64,000 nt of DNA from Austropuccinia psidii (GCA_023105745.1 JALGQZ010000003.1:70840696-70904695), one strand, 5' to 3'. Counted from the stretch's first letter, positions 21,980 through 34,442 are shown. The notes: a model not told the origin generated them from the letters alone. Numbers and translations: made by a program.

Positions 21980-23645
21980 TGTCACAGGGGCTCTTATGGA
22001 AGAAAGAGGGCCTGGCACTCAGGAATCAAGAACTCACTTGGAGGGCTCCAACAGATGATAAGAAATACTATGGAATATACTTCTTAAGCAGGAAATAGAG
22101 AAAGGACAAATATGCCAAAGATAACAAAGAATAAGAAGAATGAAGCCAGAGGCCAAAATAAAAGGAAGCCAAAGCTAAGAAGCCAACCAAGTGAATCCTC
22201 AATTCACTGTTTCAACCTGCCAGAAAGAACAATGGAATTAGTAAAGGATATGACCACCAATATCCACTGACAGGCAAAGAAAGAAAGAGAAAAGGGGTGC
22301 TAATGACTGACTTAAGATTATCAGTATTAACTTTAATAAGGTAAAAGAAAATAAGGATAAAAATAAATCCAATATATTAATTAACTGGGGAAAAAGTCCC
22401 CAGGTGATGAAAGGTGGCCGGTATATGTGAAAAGCTGAAAGATTGATCCTGGAAGGTGTATCAATGACTGTATTGTCTGAATCGGGAAATACAGTTCTGG
22501 CCATCTTGAAATTTGAACTGTGTGATGGAATTCACACAGTGGAATAAGAAATGGCCCAATTGGGCCAAGGCCATACAGGTTGATTGAATAAGGCCTGTAC
22601 GGATGAATTGGGTTGTCCAAGGAGTATTGAATACTTGATGTCTTGACAACTGATTTAAATGATGTGATACCTCTTGAGAATTGACCTTAGAATAATCCTG
22701 AATGAATTGTACCAACCCACCTCCTGCAGATACAGGTGGTTGGGATCCTTGAATGATCTTCTGAATTGCCGCCATGGATTGCCAGACTGATGAGCTGAAA
22801 AGTCCTCCTTCGAAATGGGCGTTGGCATTATGGACCTTGAATTGGAAAGGTGGAATTGGGTCCTGAAAACGTCACCATTGGATTGCTGAGCAAAAATGGT
22901 GCATAATGGTATATAATACCATATATGCACCACACCTGCAATCTTGGGTACGGAGTGCATGAAGGAAAGGAAGGAACTCCCCTGAAGTTGAGGGGAAGGC
23001 TTTGCTGAGCTGATCTGGTGGCCTCTGGTGGTTGCCAGAGGCCATGGTGGAAATATTGATCCATGGTGGTCCATGGCCAAAATTGGGTCCTACGGGATTT
23101 ATGGCCAAAAGGGTGTCCAAGAGGGATTTGGTCATTTTTGGGTCCAAGGAATTCATGGCCAAAATTGGCTCAGGTGGGCCCAATTGTGGTTTGGGACCTA
23201 GGTGGCTGGCCCCTTTTGGCCTCATTGGATTAGGCCAAAAGGGGCCTAATTGGCCTACGGACCGCGGCCCGCGGCCCACGGACCGTAGAAGCCGTAGGGG
23301 GCGTAAATGGCCTTTTTGGGCCATTTAGGCCAAAACCCCCATAATGAAAAGGGGGTGGCCAGGGCCAATGGAGATGGCTAGGGGGTCCAGAACCCCCAGG
23401 CCCAAAATAAAAGATGAAGGCCTGGGGGTTGGTGAGGTGGAAATTGGCCAAGAAGGCCAATGATGGCAGGATATGGCCTGAGGCCATAAATGATGGTTGA
23501 GAGGGGTTATGGCGTAAAAACCATAAAACACCCAAGGGGGCCAATTGGCCATAAAGGGCATGACGTGACCAATTGGCCCCATCTTGGCTCCAGGTTGGAT
23601 TGCTGCAGCCATCAAGGAGGAGGGCCAAAACTCGTGGTTGTGACA
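21980..23645 (-). mobile_element. Family 1 solo LTR, long form (1666 bp)
   Basis: Plus-strand ends are TGTCACAGGGGCTCTT and GTGGTTGTGACA, with a perfect duplication ATTGG at 21975-21979 and 23646-23650. It splits the Family 3 protease region. Removing it rejoins LLPI with DGIRFNSAS in frame. The long LTR form shares its R/U5 half with the short form but has a different, GGCC-rich U3. Confidence 0.93.
23041..23640. repeat. GGCC-rich U3 segment
   Basis: I count 26 GGCC tetranucleotides in these 600 bases, often as TTGGCCAA or ATGGCCAT dyads, against two or three expected at 50% GC. A GC-rich palindromic core (CGGACCGCGGCCCGCGG) lies near 23258-23285. No gene is convincing despite several open frames. 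Confidence 0.65.
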
Positions 23646-23650
23646 ATTGG

Positions 23651-26580
23651 TAACAATTGGTCTTCAAAATTTGGTATACAAGTGTTAAGAAAAGATTTAC
23701 CAACACAAGAGCAGAAGGCTCCTGGGTCAAGCAAAAGTTTAGTGGGATTGTTTTCAATCAGCACTTTTGATATACAGGAGTTACCAGCTGTATAACCTTC
23801 CCCCCTGTTTTGTTTTGTTTTCATAAGTTGTGCATCTTGAACTTTTGATAAATCAAGTTGACCATTGCTCAATTGTGGCAAGTGTGAATAAGATTCCATG
23901 ATGTCAAAAGTGGCATTGATATTTTCTATATCTTTTGAAGATTCATAGAATATTGATGACTTATCATCTGAATTGTCTTCAATTATGTCATCTTGTTCAA
24001 CATCAGGTTCCTTTTTAATATCAATTTCATTGATTTTCCCCCTTTTTGGACATGTATTGGCTAGATGGGTGGTTCTTTGGCAAATATTGCACTTTCTGCC
24101 TGTATCTGCAGATTTATACTTAACATTATTAGAATTTTCTTTGAGGTTTTTGTCCATAGAATCTTTCCAAGGTGTATTAAACGTTGTTTTGAGGTTCACA
24201 CTACTAAAACGAATTTTGGTTTTGGTGGTTACTTCTTCTAATTTATTGATAATATCCTCTGCTGAAGATTTCTCAGTAGTCCTGCCTTTGACAGCATGCT
24301 CTAAGTCACCTCCACATTGTCTCAGAATCTTTCTATGGATAATAAATTCTGACATGTCAGGATACAATGCTGTGAATCTGTCTTTTTGTTGGAAAAACCA
24401 TGGTAAATCTTTGTCTTTATCAGCATTAAATTTTGCATATTCAAAGGCTGTTTCCAATTCAAACCTCCAAGGATCATTGGCCCATTTTTTGATAATTTGG
24501 GTTTTCCACCAAGTCCAACTTTGGTGTCCATGTGCTTATCTTAATTTGATATACCATCTGTGAGCTGATCTGGTAAAGAAGGTGTTAAATCTTACTGTTA
24601 CCAATTTGTCTGGTAATTCAAAATCTTCTTTAATCATGTCAATTCCTCTGATGAATTCCATATGGTCATATTCTACTTCACCACTGAAGTAAGGCCATTC
24701 TTTAAGTTTTTGTACTCCTTTCAAAAGTGGTTGGCCCATTGATGGTTCCAAATTATGAAAAGGAGTGGACAATTCATTCTTTAGCTGTGAGTTATCAGAA
24801 TCCAATACTTGTGGATTTGGAGTTCTTGTTCCCTCATTTTGATTCAGAGGTGTAGACATTCCTGGTAAGGTGTTCAGTATTTGTTCAATATCATTTATTT
24901 TACTGTTGCTAAACCTTTGGGAATTTCTGTATTAATATTGGAAGGCTTGTATTATATTTATTACTTCAATTTTATACATCTCTTCCTTATGTGTCAGTTC
25001 TTGCCATAACTCTGTCTGTCTTGTATTATCAGCAGTGACTTGATTCAATTTCATTGATAATTTTGATACTTCTTCTTGTGAAGCATCAAAACACTTTTTC
25101 AAGGCAATGGTATATGTATTTACTTCAGTAAATGAATTTGAAATGTCATCAGGGACTTTCTTGTTATCTGTCTTTATAATATTTATGGCTTGTTTAATTC
25201 TTGTTTCAATTATGTCATCAATATTGAATTATGAATATTTGTCTGTTAATTCTTTAATAATGGCAGATTGTTCATTTATCTTATTGCTAAAAGAATTATC
25301 ATTATTGGAAGTTTTGATTGTTCTCAAAGCTTTTTCAAAACACATAGGTGTTTCATTAATTTGGCACAGACTCAACTTGTTTGTTTTAATGTTGTTACAA
25401 ATGTTTTCATTTTTATCAGAAAGATGGTTTTTCATGTCATTTATAGCTTTGTACAACCCTGGGATGTAATCAAATATGTCAGAAATCATTTCTGGAATCT
25501 TAATATGGTTTCCTCCTTCTTCTGTAATTCAATCATGGTTCTGGCCATCTGAAATACATTTTCCATGGAATCCTGTAGCCTTGGCTGTAAGGCTTGGGGG
25601 CTGGTGCCTTCCCTTTGCCCTTGTTTTGAGCTTGTGGCTGCTTTTTCACGTTGGAATTGCTGCTGCTGGCTACTGGGGCTGGTCTTGGCACTTGCTTTGG
25701 TGGTGGAGGGGTTTTTTCCCTCCTTTCTGGTGTTAAAAGAATCATATTCTTCTTTTCCATCCATGGATGGCATCTATTGAGTAACTTGCACGTGTTGGGA
25801 TGACCTACAAATTTTCTTACAGTCAGGTATGAGTTCATGTAGTTTTTCCACAGATCTGCAAGGATCTGGTATTCTTTGTGCTGCAGTGCATTGTTGTAAG
25901 CCTTCTGGCTGGCTTTGTAAATGTCCAGTGAGGCTTTTTGTGGTGGTGTCAGCTCTTTTTGAAGGTAAAATAGTTTCATCAGCTTCAGAATTGGAAAATT
26001 GATTGTTGTGGAAGTCTTTTACTGACCCTTGTCCTTCTGTATCTGATTGGCTTCAGCCATAATCACGTCTATGACCTTTTTGCGAGCTGCTTTAGGGCTT
26101 ATAGCTTGCTCCTGAGCTGGTTGAAGGCATATTTTATGATTAAAAAGGTTCAAAATAGTTATTTTACTTCAAAAACGTACTATTTGCCAAATTTTTAGCT
26201 TTCTGAAGAGTATTACTGATATCCAAGTTGATCAATTCAGAAGAAGTTGGCTCTTGTTGGTTATTCTGAGCTCTAATAACAGTGCTCTTATGATCAGAAA
26301 GCACAGTGCTTGCAGGAATAATGCTAGTAAATGTGGAGGCTATTTCAATATTTTCTTGTCTTACCACATTTTCAGAAACTAAAATTAATAAAAAAAACCA
26401 ATTAATTAAGTAAAAAAGGTTTTTCAAAAGAGAAATAAAAAATAAAGCCTCACTTATATTTATAAAAAGAAATTATTTTTTAAGGATTTTTTGAATTATA
26501 AGTATTTTTTTATATATTTTTAAATTTTTTCAATATAAGAAAAAGGATTGAAAAAAGTAAAAAATTATGTCACAGGTAAA
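23651..26580 (-). pseudogene. Family 3 gag and protease, degraded
   Basis: From 5' to 3' on the minus strand: a basic, Pro/Lys-rich part (25979-25533), a coiled region (25489-25229), the conserved capsid stretch WPYFSGEVEYDHMEFIRGID (24700-24640), a further block from 24457 (WFFQQKDRFTALYPDMSEF), a zinc knuckle CNICQRTTHLANTC (CX2CX4HX4C) near 24095-24055 and the protease box LLLDPGAFCSCV near 23720, where a proline replaces the usual Ser or Thr after the catalytic Asp. Frames change repeatedly, so no complete protein is made. The capsid stretch is homologous to WPKFSGSGEYDHMELIDYID of Family 2. Confidence 0.78.
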
Positions 26581-26602
26581 ATATCACGGCTGGGCCCCCA
26601 AA
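26581..26602 (-). other. Primer-binding site of the Family 3 element
   Basis: The minus strand reads TTTGGGGGCCCAGCCGTGAT directly after the LTR. The same core TTTTGGGGGCC follows Family 2 LTRs at 29423 and 59545. It contains TGG as expected for pairing with a CCA end, but I could not assign a tRNA. Confidence 0.6.
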
Positions 26603-28002
26603 TGGAAGGTGTGAATATGAAAATTTGATAAAATATCAAGTACTTTTCATATCCTCCAAATTTGTATAAAGTGAAATTATTTAAAAATAGTAAGAAATAG
26701 TTTTTTTCAAAGAGAAAACACTCCAATTTTATTGTTTTTAGCTTTTCAAGTATAAAACAATAATATAATAAAAATTTTTTGTTTTACCAACAATAAAGAT
26801 TTATCCAAACATACTCTACAAGAGATATTTAAGGCTACAAAAGAAATTTCCTCAAGAGCAATTTCAATTGGAATTAATCGATCAAAGAAGTGCAAGCAAT
26901 TAATTAAAGAACAAAGTCTTTAAAAAGATATAAAAGAGAAGAAATTCCCAAAAATGACCAGAGTGAATTTGGAAACAAAGTGACAAATTTAACAGTGATG
27001 AAAGATGCTTTAATTCACTTTTGGGGTGGTTCAGGGGTAAAAATGATTATAATGATTTTTTCACGTGGTTAAAAGGTTCAAAATGTTTGCAAAAGGATGG
27101 CCAGAATCTTTCATTGACTGGCTTAACAGTGTTTAAACTAATCATGGAAGGAAAAGATTCTAACATGAGGACAAAAGTGGGGCAAAGAAGACATTCTTTT
27201 ACAGCCATAAATTTTCCTACTCCAAAAGTAAAATTTGCTCTTGTCAGTCGTGAAAAACATTCTGACAACAGAAAAGCCAATTATGGCATCATTGAACCCT
27301 GGTTTAGACCAAAAAAGGGCTGGTTTAAGCCATTTTTTTGCTATTTTTAGCCATTTTAGATCCTTAGATCAGCCTTTACTATAGCAATACCTGGTCTAGA
27401 GCCTTCAAAACACGTCAGAATGTGTGTAAGAGGCGTAGAAACCAGTTAAAACTACCCTGGTTGGTATTAAAACCTCATCATCAATTGAGTCACAGACCCT
27501 GTGACTCAATTCCAGGCCAAAAGTAATGAACTTTTGCATGGATTTTGGCCTCACATGCCAGTAAGCAAGGATTTTGGGGGTCTAGCTCCCCCTTAGAGCT
27601 AGAGTGTCCTTTCCCCCCCAGAATTAATATTTCCAATTTATGTTTTCTTTAATTCCTCATCATGTGATACAATTAGAATTTACATATGTAATTCAATTGA
27701 GTTTTTAATTAAACATCTGTAATAATTGATACCTCATATGTAAATTAAAGTTCACTTATGTAATACATGCGCACATTTTGACATTTCAATTGAAAATACT
27801 TCAATTCCTCATAACTTCTAAACTAAACACAACACCTCAATTTTAACACAAAAATTGATGTTTAACACCACAGGTGGTGTGAATTGAATTAAGGTTTTGA
27901 GGATTTTCATACTTTCAGCAAGGATTTTGGGTGTCAAGCTCCCCCTTAGAGCTAGAGTGTCTTTCCCCCCAGAATTAATATTTCCAATTTATTTTTTCTT
28001 TA
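26603..28002 (-). repeat. Family 3 5' LTR, first segment
   Basis: It starts TGGAAGGTGTGAATATG (one base off the usual TGTAAGG) and aligns with 10639-12000 of the C-type solo LTR. A block of about 353 bp is duplicated: the text from AGCAAGGATTTTGGG at about 27563 restarts at about 27916. The Family 2 element enters the second copy of the block with target site CTTTA (27998-28002). Confidence 0.82.
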
Positions 28003-29422
28003 TGTCAGCCTGTGACTCAAAACCAGAGCACAAGCATGACAGCCAAAATACCATAAATCAATGGTATAGCCAAGATACCACCAAAACATGGAGCTGAGCC
28101 AAATTAGCTCAAAAGGTATTAAAAGAAAGGGGAAACTCACCTCTTCCTGAAAATATAAGTCCCATCACCATAGGACAAATAATAACAATGTTATTCATGC
28201 TCAAAGTTATTGCTGAGCATAAACCTCAATTTGCACCTCTCATCTGAAATACAGAGTAAGAGGCTCAACCCCATCAAATGGGTATGCAAAATGAAGCTCT
28301 AAGCCAGGGCTATCCAATGGTACCAGCCAAACTGAGCTAGCACCAGTATTACTGAAGTTATGGTCAAATTCAGGCCAAAGATGGGTGAACAAAACATTCA
28401 CCTCTCATCTAACTTCTACAGCTTTAGTGTGAGATACCTAAAGTGGGGTCTCTTTGGAAAGAGCACAATCAGGGATATCTGATGGTGCCATCCATTTCCT
28501 CATATGTAAACTATAGCAGAAGTTATGGGGCAAACAAGCCCAATACAGCTTTTTGTCTAAACCACACATATGTACAAAAAACCTGTACATGGCATAACTT
28601 TGGCATTTTTGATGATAACCATATAAAATGAGGTACCATTGTGTAGAACACATTCAGGGCTACACACCGAACCAATTTTGAGGTTGATATCCCAAAAACT
28701 GACAAAGGAATGGTTGTTTTAAGGTCAAAATCCCACAGCTTGGCCAATACAGCCTTATAGTGGGATACTATCCCATGAGTATTATTATGAGGTATCAAAC
28801 AGATGCAGAAGCTTATTTTTACTTCAATAACTCATAGTTAAGTCAAATACAGAGGTCCATACAGGTTCTGTACAGTTTCTGACGTGTCAGAAGCACCAGA
28901 ACACACCTGTAAGCTCCATGGGTGAACATTTTCACCCTGTATAGGGTAAAAATGACTACTTGTGGCTCTAAAACCACATTTAAACCCAATAATAGCCTGT
29001 ATTGAGTGTATAGAACCACAAACCAGCCCACAGTAGTGAAACGTCTCACTCTGCGGTCGTGTGCAGAGGCAAACCACATCCCACTACCCCAGAACAAGAT
29101 AAAAGGAGGCTTTGCCTCACCAGGAAGCAAATTCAGCATCCTGTTCTTGATATTATTATGTGGTATAACTTCTCAAAAGAAGTGGTACTCTTAGAATTTA
29201 ACAGGTTTAATTATAAATTATAATTATTGTAGGTTTATTATTGTAAACCAACAGATAAACACTGCACCCAGGGCTATCAACAGTACTCACCATCACTAAA
29301 TTCATTTAGTATAGCCCTTTTGCCCATCTATCATCTTAATTCTCATCTTTATTTTTGTGTCACACTCATAGTTATAGCTTACATTTGTCATTGCAAAGCT
29401 ATATCATAGAGTAACCCTGACA
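28003..29422 (+). repeat. Family 2 5' LTR (1420 bp)
   Basis: TGTCAGCCTGTGACTC to ACCCTGACA. In the first 170 bases it differs from the 3' LTR at about a dozen positions by eye, so the insertion is not very recent. Confidence 0.93.
29098..29106 (+). promoter_or_regulatory. TATA-like box in the Family 2 LTR
   Basis: GATAAAAGG occurs at this place in every Family 2 LTR seen (also near 33851, 44223 and at 59201), about 320-350 bp before the LTR end. It is the best candidate for the core promoter. Confidence 0.5.
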
Positions 29423-29445
29423 TTTTGGGGGCCTGGCCTGGTGTT
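29423..29445 (+). other. Primer-binding site of the gag-only Family 2 element
   Basis: TTTTGGGGGCCTGGCC follows the LTR immediately, matching the site at 59545 and the Family 3 site at 26581-26602. Confidence 0.6.
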
Positions 29446-29739
29446 TTACCTATTTTAGACGAAATTCTAGCTTGTTTTCACTATTTTTAGATTATATTCA
29501 TTCTTTTTAGAGTTATTATCCTTGGTTTATTGCTTATTTTCACTTTTTTAAACCATAAGAAGCCCTGAAGGGGATTAATTTCGTGATTTTTTTCTATTCT
29601 GATTTTTTTTACTCAAAAATGAAAAAATATATAAAAAACATAATAAAAAAAAACTATATACATATCCTTTTTTGAAAAATAATATGTTTCATTTTTGAAG
29701 AGTTATAAATATATAATTTATATTTATAAAATATTCTCT

Positions 29740-30480
29740 TTTCTAATAAAATAAAAAACATATTTTATTATTGTTTTTTTTTCATAATATATACAAAGTA
29801 TATATTATTTGAATTTTTCATGAAGAAAAACTCTGATAATTCATTTTTTCACCCAAATTGGCGTGAAAAATTGATTATTATCATTATTATTGATAATACC
29901 AATAATAATACTTCATAATAAAATAAAAACCATATTTTATTATTGTTTTTTTTCATAATTTATACAAAGTATATATTATTTGAATTTTTCTTGAAGAAAA
30001 ACTCTGATGATTCTTTTTTTCACCCAAATTGGCGTGAAAAATTGATTATTATCATTATTATTGATAATACCAATAATAATACTTTATAATAAAATAAAAA
30101 TCATATTTTATTATTGTTTGCTTCATAATATATACAAAGTATTTATAATTTTAATTTTTCTTACAGAAAAACTATGATAAGTCATTTTTTCACCCAAATT
30201 GGCGTGAAAAACTGATTATTATAATTATTATTGATAATTCCAATAATAATACTCAACAATAAAATACAAATCATATTTCATTATTGATCTTTTTTTAATA
30301 ATATATACAAAGTATATATTGTTTGAACTTTTCTTACAGAAAAACTCTTATAATTAATTTTTTCTCCCAAATTGGCGTGAAAAATTGATTATTATCATTA
30401 TTATTGATAATTTCAATAATAATACTTCATAATAAAATACAAACCATATTTTATTATTAATCTTCTTTTAATATATACAG
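29740..30480. repeat. Tandem repeat of about 171 bp, four copies
   Basis: The word AAATTGGCGTGAAAAA recurs at about 29855, 30026, 30196 and 30369 (spacing 171, 170, 173). Each copy also holds CATATTTTATTATTG, ATATACAAAGTATATATT and GATTATTATCATTATTATTG. The array is AT-rich, lies in the leader of the gag-only element and has no counterpart in the other Family 2 leader (59545-60039). Confidence 0.85.
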
Positions 30481-30559
30481 AGTATATATTGGGGAGAGTT
30501 CATTGATATTTATTATTGATATTTTCAATAATAACTTGTCCAAAGTGACTTATAAATTC

Positions 30560-32604
30560 CTAACAAAAAAGGGATTCAATCAACTAGCTGAAACTCTCAC
30601 TTTACAAATCAGAAATGATACCACCTCATTCCAAAGACTTTGGATTTCCAAGGGATTATTCCTTACAAGGAGAAACAACCATCAGTTGGAATAGAGGCCT
30701 GGAAAAGAGAGAAGTTGAAGTCGTTCAAAGTCATAATACATGGCAAAATGAACCTTTCTACACCTTCAAAGATGTGTTTCAACAGAAAACCTCCAAGAAT
30801 GGCTTGCATAGAACAGTTTGTTCTAACCCATCAAATCTTCCAAGAATTTCTCCAATGGGGAATGGCAGACAGGGAATTCAAACCAGATTTCCACAACAAA
30901 GAACTTGTAGAAAGTATTCAGAAGATTTCCCTCAAAGATATATTCTTCAAAGAACTTATCATAGACAATAAATGGAACAAGAGATAACACACTCTGACCC
31001 TTTCAGGCTCATGAGGACTGGTAACCCATCCAGACTCCCTAGTGGCTTCACACCACTCAGGCACCAGCGGATCAGTGACCAAGAGTCACTATACTTTCCA
31101 ATCAAAGATAGAATTGAGGAGAGGAAGAGGATCATAAGGAAAGAACAAGACTTCTTCAAACCAGAGGCTGAAAGAGTCAGATCCTATGATCCAGAAATTG
31201 TTGGACCCGTTGTAAGAAGTACTGAGAAAAAACAAACAGTTGTAAATACTTCTAATGCACCTAGCAGCCCTATGATAAGGAATGATATCTCCACTCAGAT
31301 GAAACACAATGTTGTGATACCTGAGAGTACCATGAGTAGTAATACTCTATGGTTACAATTCTCCCAATTTGCAGAACAAACTCAAAAAAAGTTTGAAAGA
31401 CTCCATGAAAGTATTTCAAGGTTACAAGAGGCTTATACCTTACAAACCAAAACTATTCATACTCTTCAAGAGGACTATATTGAATTGTATAAAGCCTCAG
31501 AAGATTCCAAAAGAAGACTAAATCAAGTCTTAGAGGAGCAAAATCACTGCAAAAGGGACAGGGAATACCTGGATCAAGATATTGACAAATTGTTCAATTT
31601 CTGCCAAAAAATGAAACCCCAAACACAAGGGCATGTTTCTGAAAACACCCCACACCACCAGGAAGACATCAAACCAGATTCTTTATTGGTGAATAAGGCA
31701 AGGTCTCCATCAAAATACCAGGATGGAGATAATATGTCTTATACTGAAAAGGAAGCCTTGAAACAGCTTCCTGAGGCCTCAAGCTGGGCCAAATTCTCTG
31801 GAACTGGAGAGTATGATCATATGGAACTCATAGATTATATTGCTGGACTCTTCACTGATGTACCAAGTATACCAGATTACTGGATTACTGCCGGATTAAA
31901 TACAGCTTTTAAAAGACATGCTAGTATTTGGTTCACACAAATGAAAGAAATCCATGGCAGAAGAAACTGGCCATGGTGGAGGAGCCAAATAATCCAAAAG
32001 TACAGAAATGATACATGGATATGGCAGAAAGCCCTTTCATTTGGAAATGATAGATATACACAGTGGACAAAGATCCTTATGATTGGTGTCTGAGACAGTC
32101 AAAAGGCTAACAGCCATTGACCCTCACATGACAACACAAATGAGAAATCACAAACTGTTGACCAAACTACCAGGAGACTTAGAACATGCAGTAAAATGCA
32201 GATGCTCCAAAGAGTCCACCTTGGATGAAATATCTGATACCTTGCAAGAAGTAAGGATTAGAACATCTATTGGTAGATACAACAGCCATAGTACTGATGA
32301 TAAGAGGGAGAATCCAACCCTGGAAGCCAAAGAAAATCATGATTCAGATCCTGAAATCACAATAGGATTTCAAAAATGTGAATCACCCAATCACTATGCA
32401 GAAAATTCTCCCACAGACAGGGAAGAGATAGTTTCAAGAGAGGAAGAAACAACACAAGACCAAGAAGGTCATGAATCTGACTCTGATAGTGTGGGGAATG
32501 ACTGTGGAAATAATTCATACAGTGAACCCAACAATTGGTGGAATTTAAGAACAATAGAACAGAGGAAATCAGTCCAGTCCACTCCCAAAGGAGAAAACAA
32601 ATAA
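30560..32604 (+). pseudogene. Gag of the non-autonomous Family 2 element
   Basis: The N-terminal part (30640-30987 frame) resembles the first gag domain at 60456-61156 (HQIFQEFLQWGMADREF versus HQLLKDLFQWSMDNKRF) and ends at TAA. A second frame opens at ATG 30972 and runs 373 codons: LWLQFSQFAEQTQKKFERL, a long coiled region, then WAKFSGTGEYDHMELIDYI and WPWWRSQIIQKY. It stops at 32093. A third frame, 32083-32604, continues with LLTKLPGDLEHAVKCRC and an acidic tail lacking a clear zinc knuckle. Shifts at the two joints mean no single product, unless frameshifting occurs. Confidence 0.78.
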
Positions 32605-32740
32605 CAAAACACCTGGATGGTTTGAAACATAAGCCACCAGACAGGGAAGGCATGAAAACAAGAAAGTTGTTGGCTGAAGGTCACATGAACCATGCTAATA
32701 CATCAAAGAAGAGAGGAAAGTCTCATCAATAATGAGCCTT

Positions 32741-32756
32741 TTTTAGAGGGAGGGTA
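32741..32756 (+). other. Polypurine tract of the gag-only Family 2 element
   Basis: AGAGGGAGGGTA lies directly before the 3' LTR. The equivalent at 43115-43127 is AAAAGGAGGGTA. Confidence 0.7.
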
Positions 32757-34176
32757 TGTCAGCCTGTGACTCAAAACCAGAGCACAAGCATGACAGCCAA
32801 AGTACCATAAATCAATGGTATACCCAAGATACCACCAAAACATGGAGCTGAGGTAAATTACCTCAAAAGGTATCAAAGGAAAGGAAAAACGCACCTCTTT
32901 CTGAAAATTTAAGTCCCATAACCATAGGACAAAGAATAACAAAGTTATTCATGCTCAAAGTTATTGCTGAGCATAAACCTTAATTTTTATCTCTCATCTG
33001 AAATACAGAGTAAGAGGCTCAACCCCATCAAATGGGTATACAGAATGAATCTCTAAGCCAGGGCTATCCAATGGTACCAGCCAAACTGAGCTATCACCAG
33101 TATTACTGAAGTTATGGTCAAATTCAGGCCAAAGAAGGGTGAACAAAACATTCACCTCTCATCTAACTTCTACAGCTTTAGTGTGAGACACCTAAGAGGA
33201 GGTTGTTTTGGAAAGAGCACAATCAGGGCTATCTTATGGTGTCATCCATTTCCTCATATATCAACTATAGCAGAAGCTATGGGGCAAACAAGCCCAATAC
33301 AGCTTTTTGTCTAAACCAGGCATATGTACAAAAACCTGTACATGGCATAGCTCTGCCATTTTTAATGATAACCATATCAAATGAGGTACCATTGTGTAGA
33401 ACACATTCTGGGCTACACACTGAGCCAATTTTGAGGTTGATATCTCAAAAGCTGACAAAGTTATGGTTGTTTTAAGGTCAAAATCTCACAGTTTGGCCAG
33501 TACAGCCTTATAGTGGGATACTATCCCATAAGTATGATTATGAGGTGTCAAACAGACACACAAGTTTATTTATACTTCAATACCTCATTGTTAAGTCAAA
33601 TACAGAGGTCAATACAGGTTCTGTACAGTTTCTGACGCGTCAGAAGCACCAGAACACACCTGTAAACTCCATTGGTGAACATTTTCACCCTGTATAGGGT
33701 AGAAATGACTACTTGTGGTTCTAAAACCACATTTTAACCCAATACTAGCCTTTATTGAGTATATAGAGCCACAAAACACCCCACAGTAGTGAAAATATTT
33801 ACTCTGTGGTCGTTTGCAGAGGTAAACCACCTCCCACTACCCCAGAACAAGATAAAAGGAGGCTTTGCCTCACCAGGAAGCAAATTCAGCATCCTGTTCT
33901 TGATATTCTTATGTGGTATAACTTCTCAAAAGAAGTGGTACTCTTAGAATTTAACAGGTATAATTATAAATCATGAGTATTGTAGGGTTTATTATTGTAA
34001 ACCAACAAATAAACACTTCACCCAGGGCTATCAACAGTACTCACCATCACTAAATTCATTTAGTATAGCCCTTTTAACCATCTATCATCTTAATTCTCAT
34101 CTTTATTTTCGTGTCACACTCATAGTTATAGCTTTTATTTGTCATTGCAAAGCTATATCATAGAGTCACCCTGACA
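32757..34176 (+). repeat. Family 2 3' LTR (1420 bp)
   Basis: Same limits and length as the 5' LTR; ends ACCCTGACA followed by the CTTTA duplication. One local difference is a matched change in a small inverted repeat, GAGCcaaattaGCTC versus GAGGTAAATTACCTC. Confidence 0.93.
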
Positions 34177-34442
34177 CTTTAATTCCTCATCATGTAATAA
34201 AATTATAATTTACATATGTAATTCAATTGAGTTTTTAATTACACATCTGTAATAGTTTATACCTCATATGTAAATTGGAGTTCACTTATGTAATACACGT
34301 GCCCACTTAATTTAAGCTTAGTGGAAGTTGAGTTACAGAAATTTCATCCAGAAGTGACCCCACTTTATTTTTTATGAGGAATCCAATGGTGTGATAATTT
34401 CTTTATGTTTATTTATTGGATAAAAAGTTAGAATATATTTTA
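34177..34442 (-). repeat. Family 3 5' LTR, second segment
   Basis: This resumes the C-type LTR after the Family 2 insertion (TAATTCCTCATCATG...) and ends at the MULE target site ATATTTTA (34435-34442). Confidence 0.82.

Larger units (their letters stand above)
28003..34176 (+). mobile_element. Complete non-autonomous Family 2 element (gag only)
   Basis: Both LTRs are present at exactly 1420 bp each (28003-29422 and 32757-34176), with a perfect duplication CTTTA at 27998-28002 and 34177-34181. The 3334-bp interior has a primer-binding site, a tandem-repeat block, a gag-like region and a polypurine tract, but no protease, reverse transcriptase, RNase H or integrase. The gag end joins directly to sequence homologous to the extreme 3' end of Family 2 pol (compare 43085-43127). 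It would need enzymes from a related autonomous copy such as 58108-64000. Confidence 0.92.

Noticed and set aside
23032..23757. Several overlapping open frames on both strands in the GGCC-rich LTR
   Set aside because: The segment is GC-rich in an AT-rich genome and so has few stops. It is LTR U3 with no family resemblance.
25107..25736. Hydrophobic plus-strand frames opposite Family 3 gag
   Set aside because: They are antisense shadows of Lys/Asn/Glu-rich gag, which reads as Phe/Leu-rich on the opposite strand. No start context or conservation.
29740..30480. Regular repeats considered as a CRISPR array or centromere
   Set aside because: Units of 171 bp are contiguous without spacers and lie inside one retroelement. 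Four copies are too few to call a centromere.
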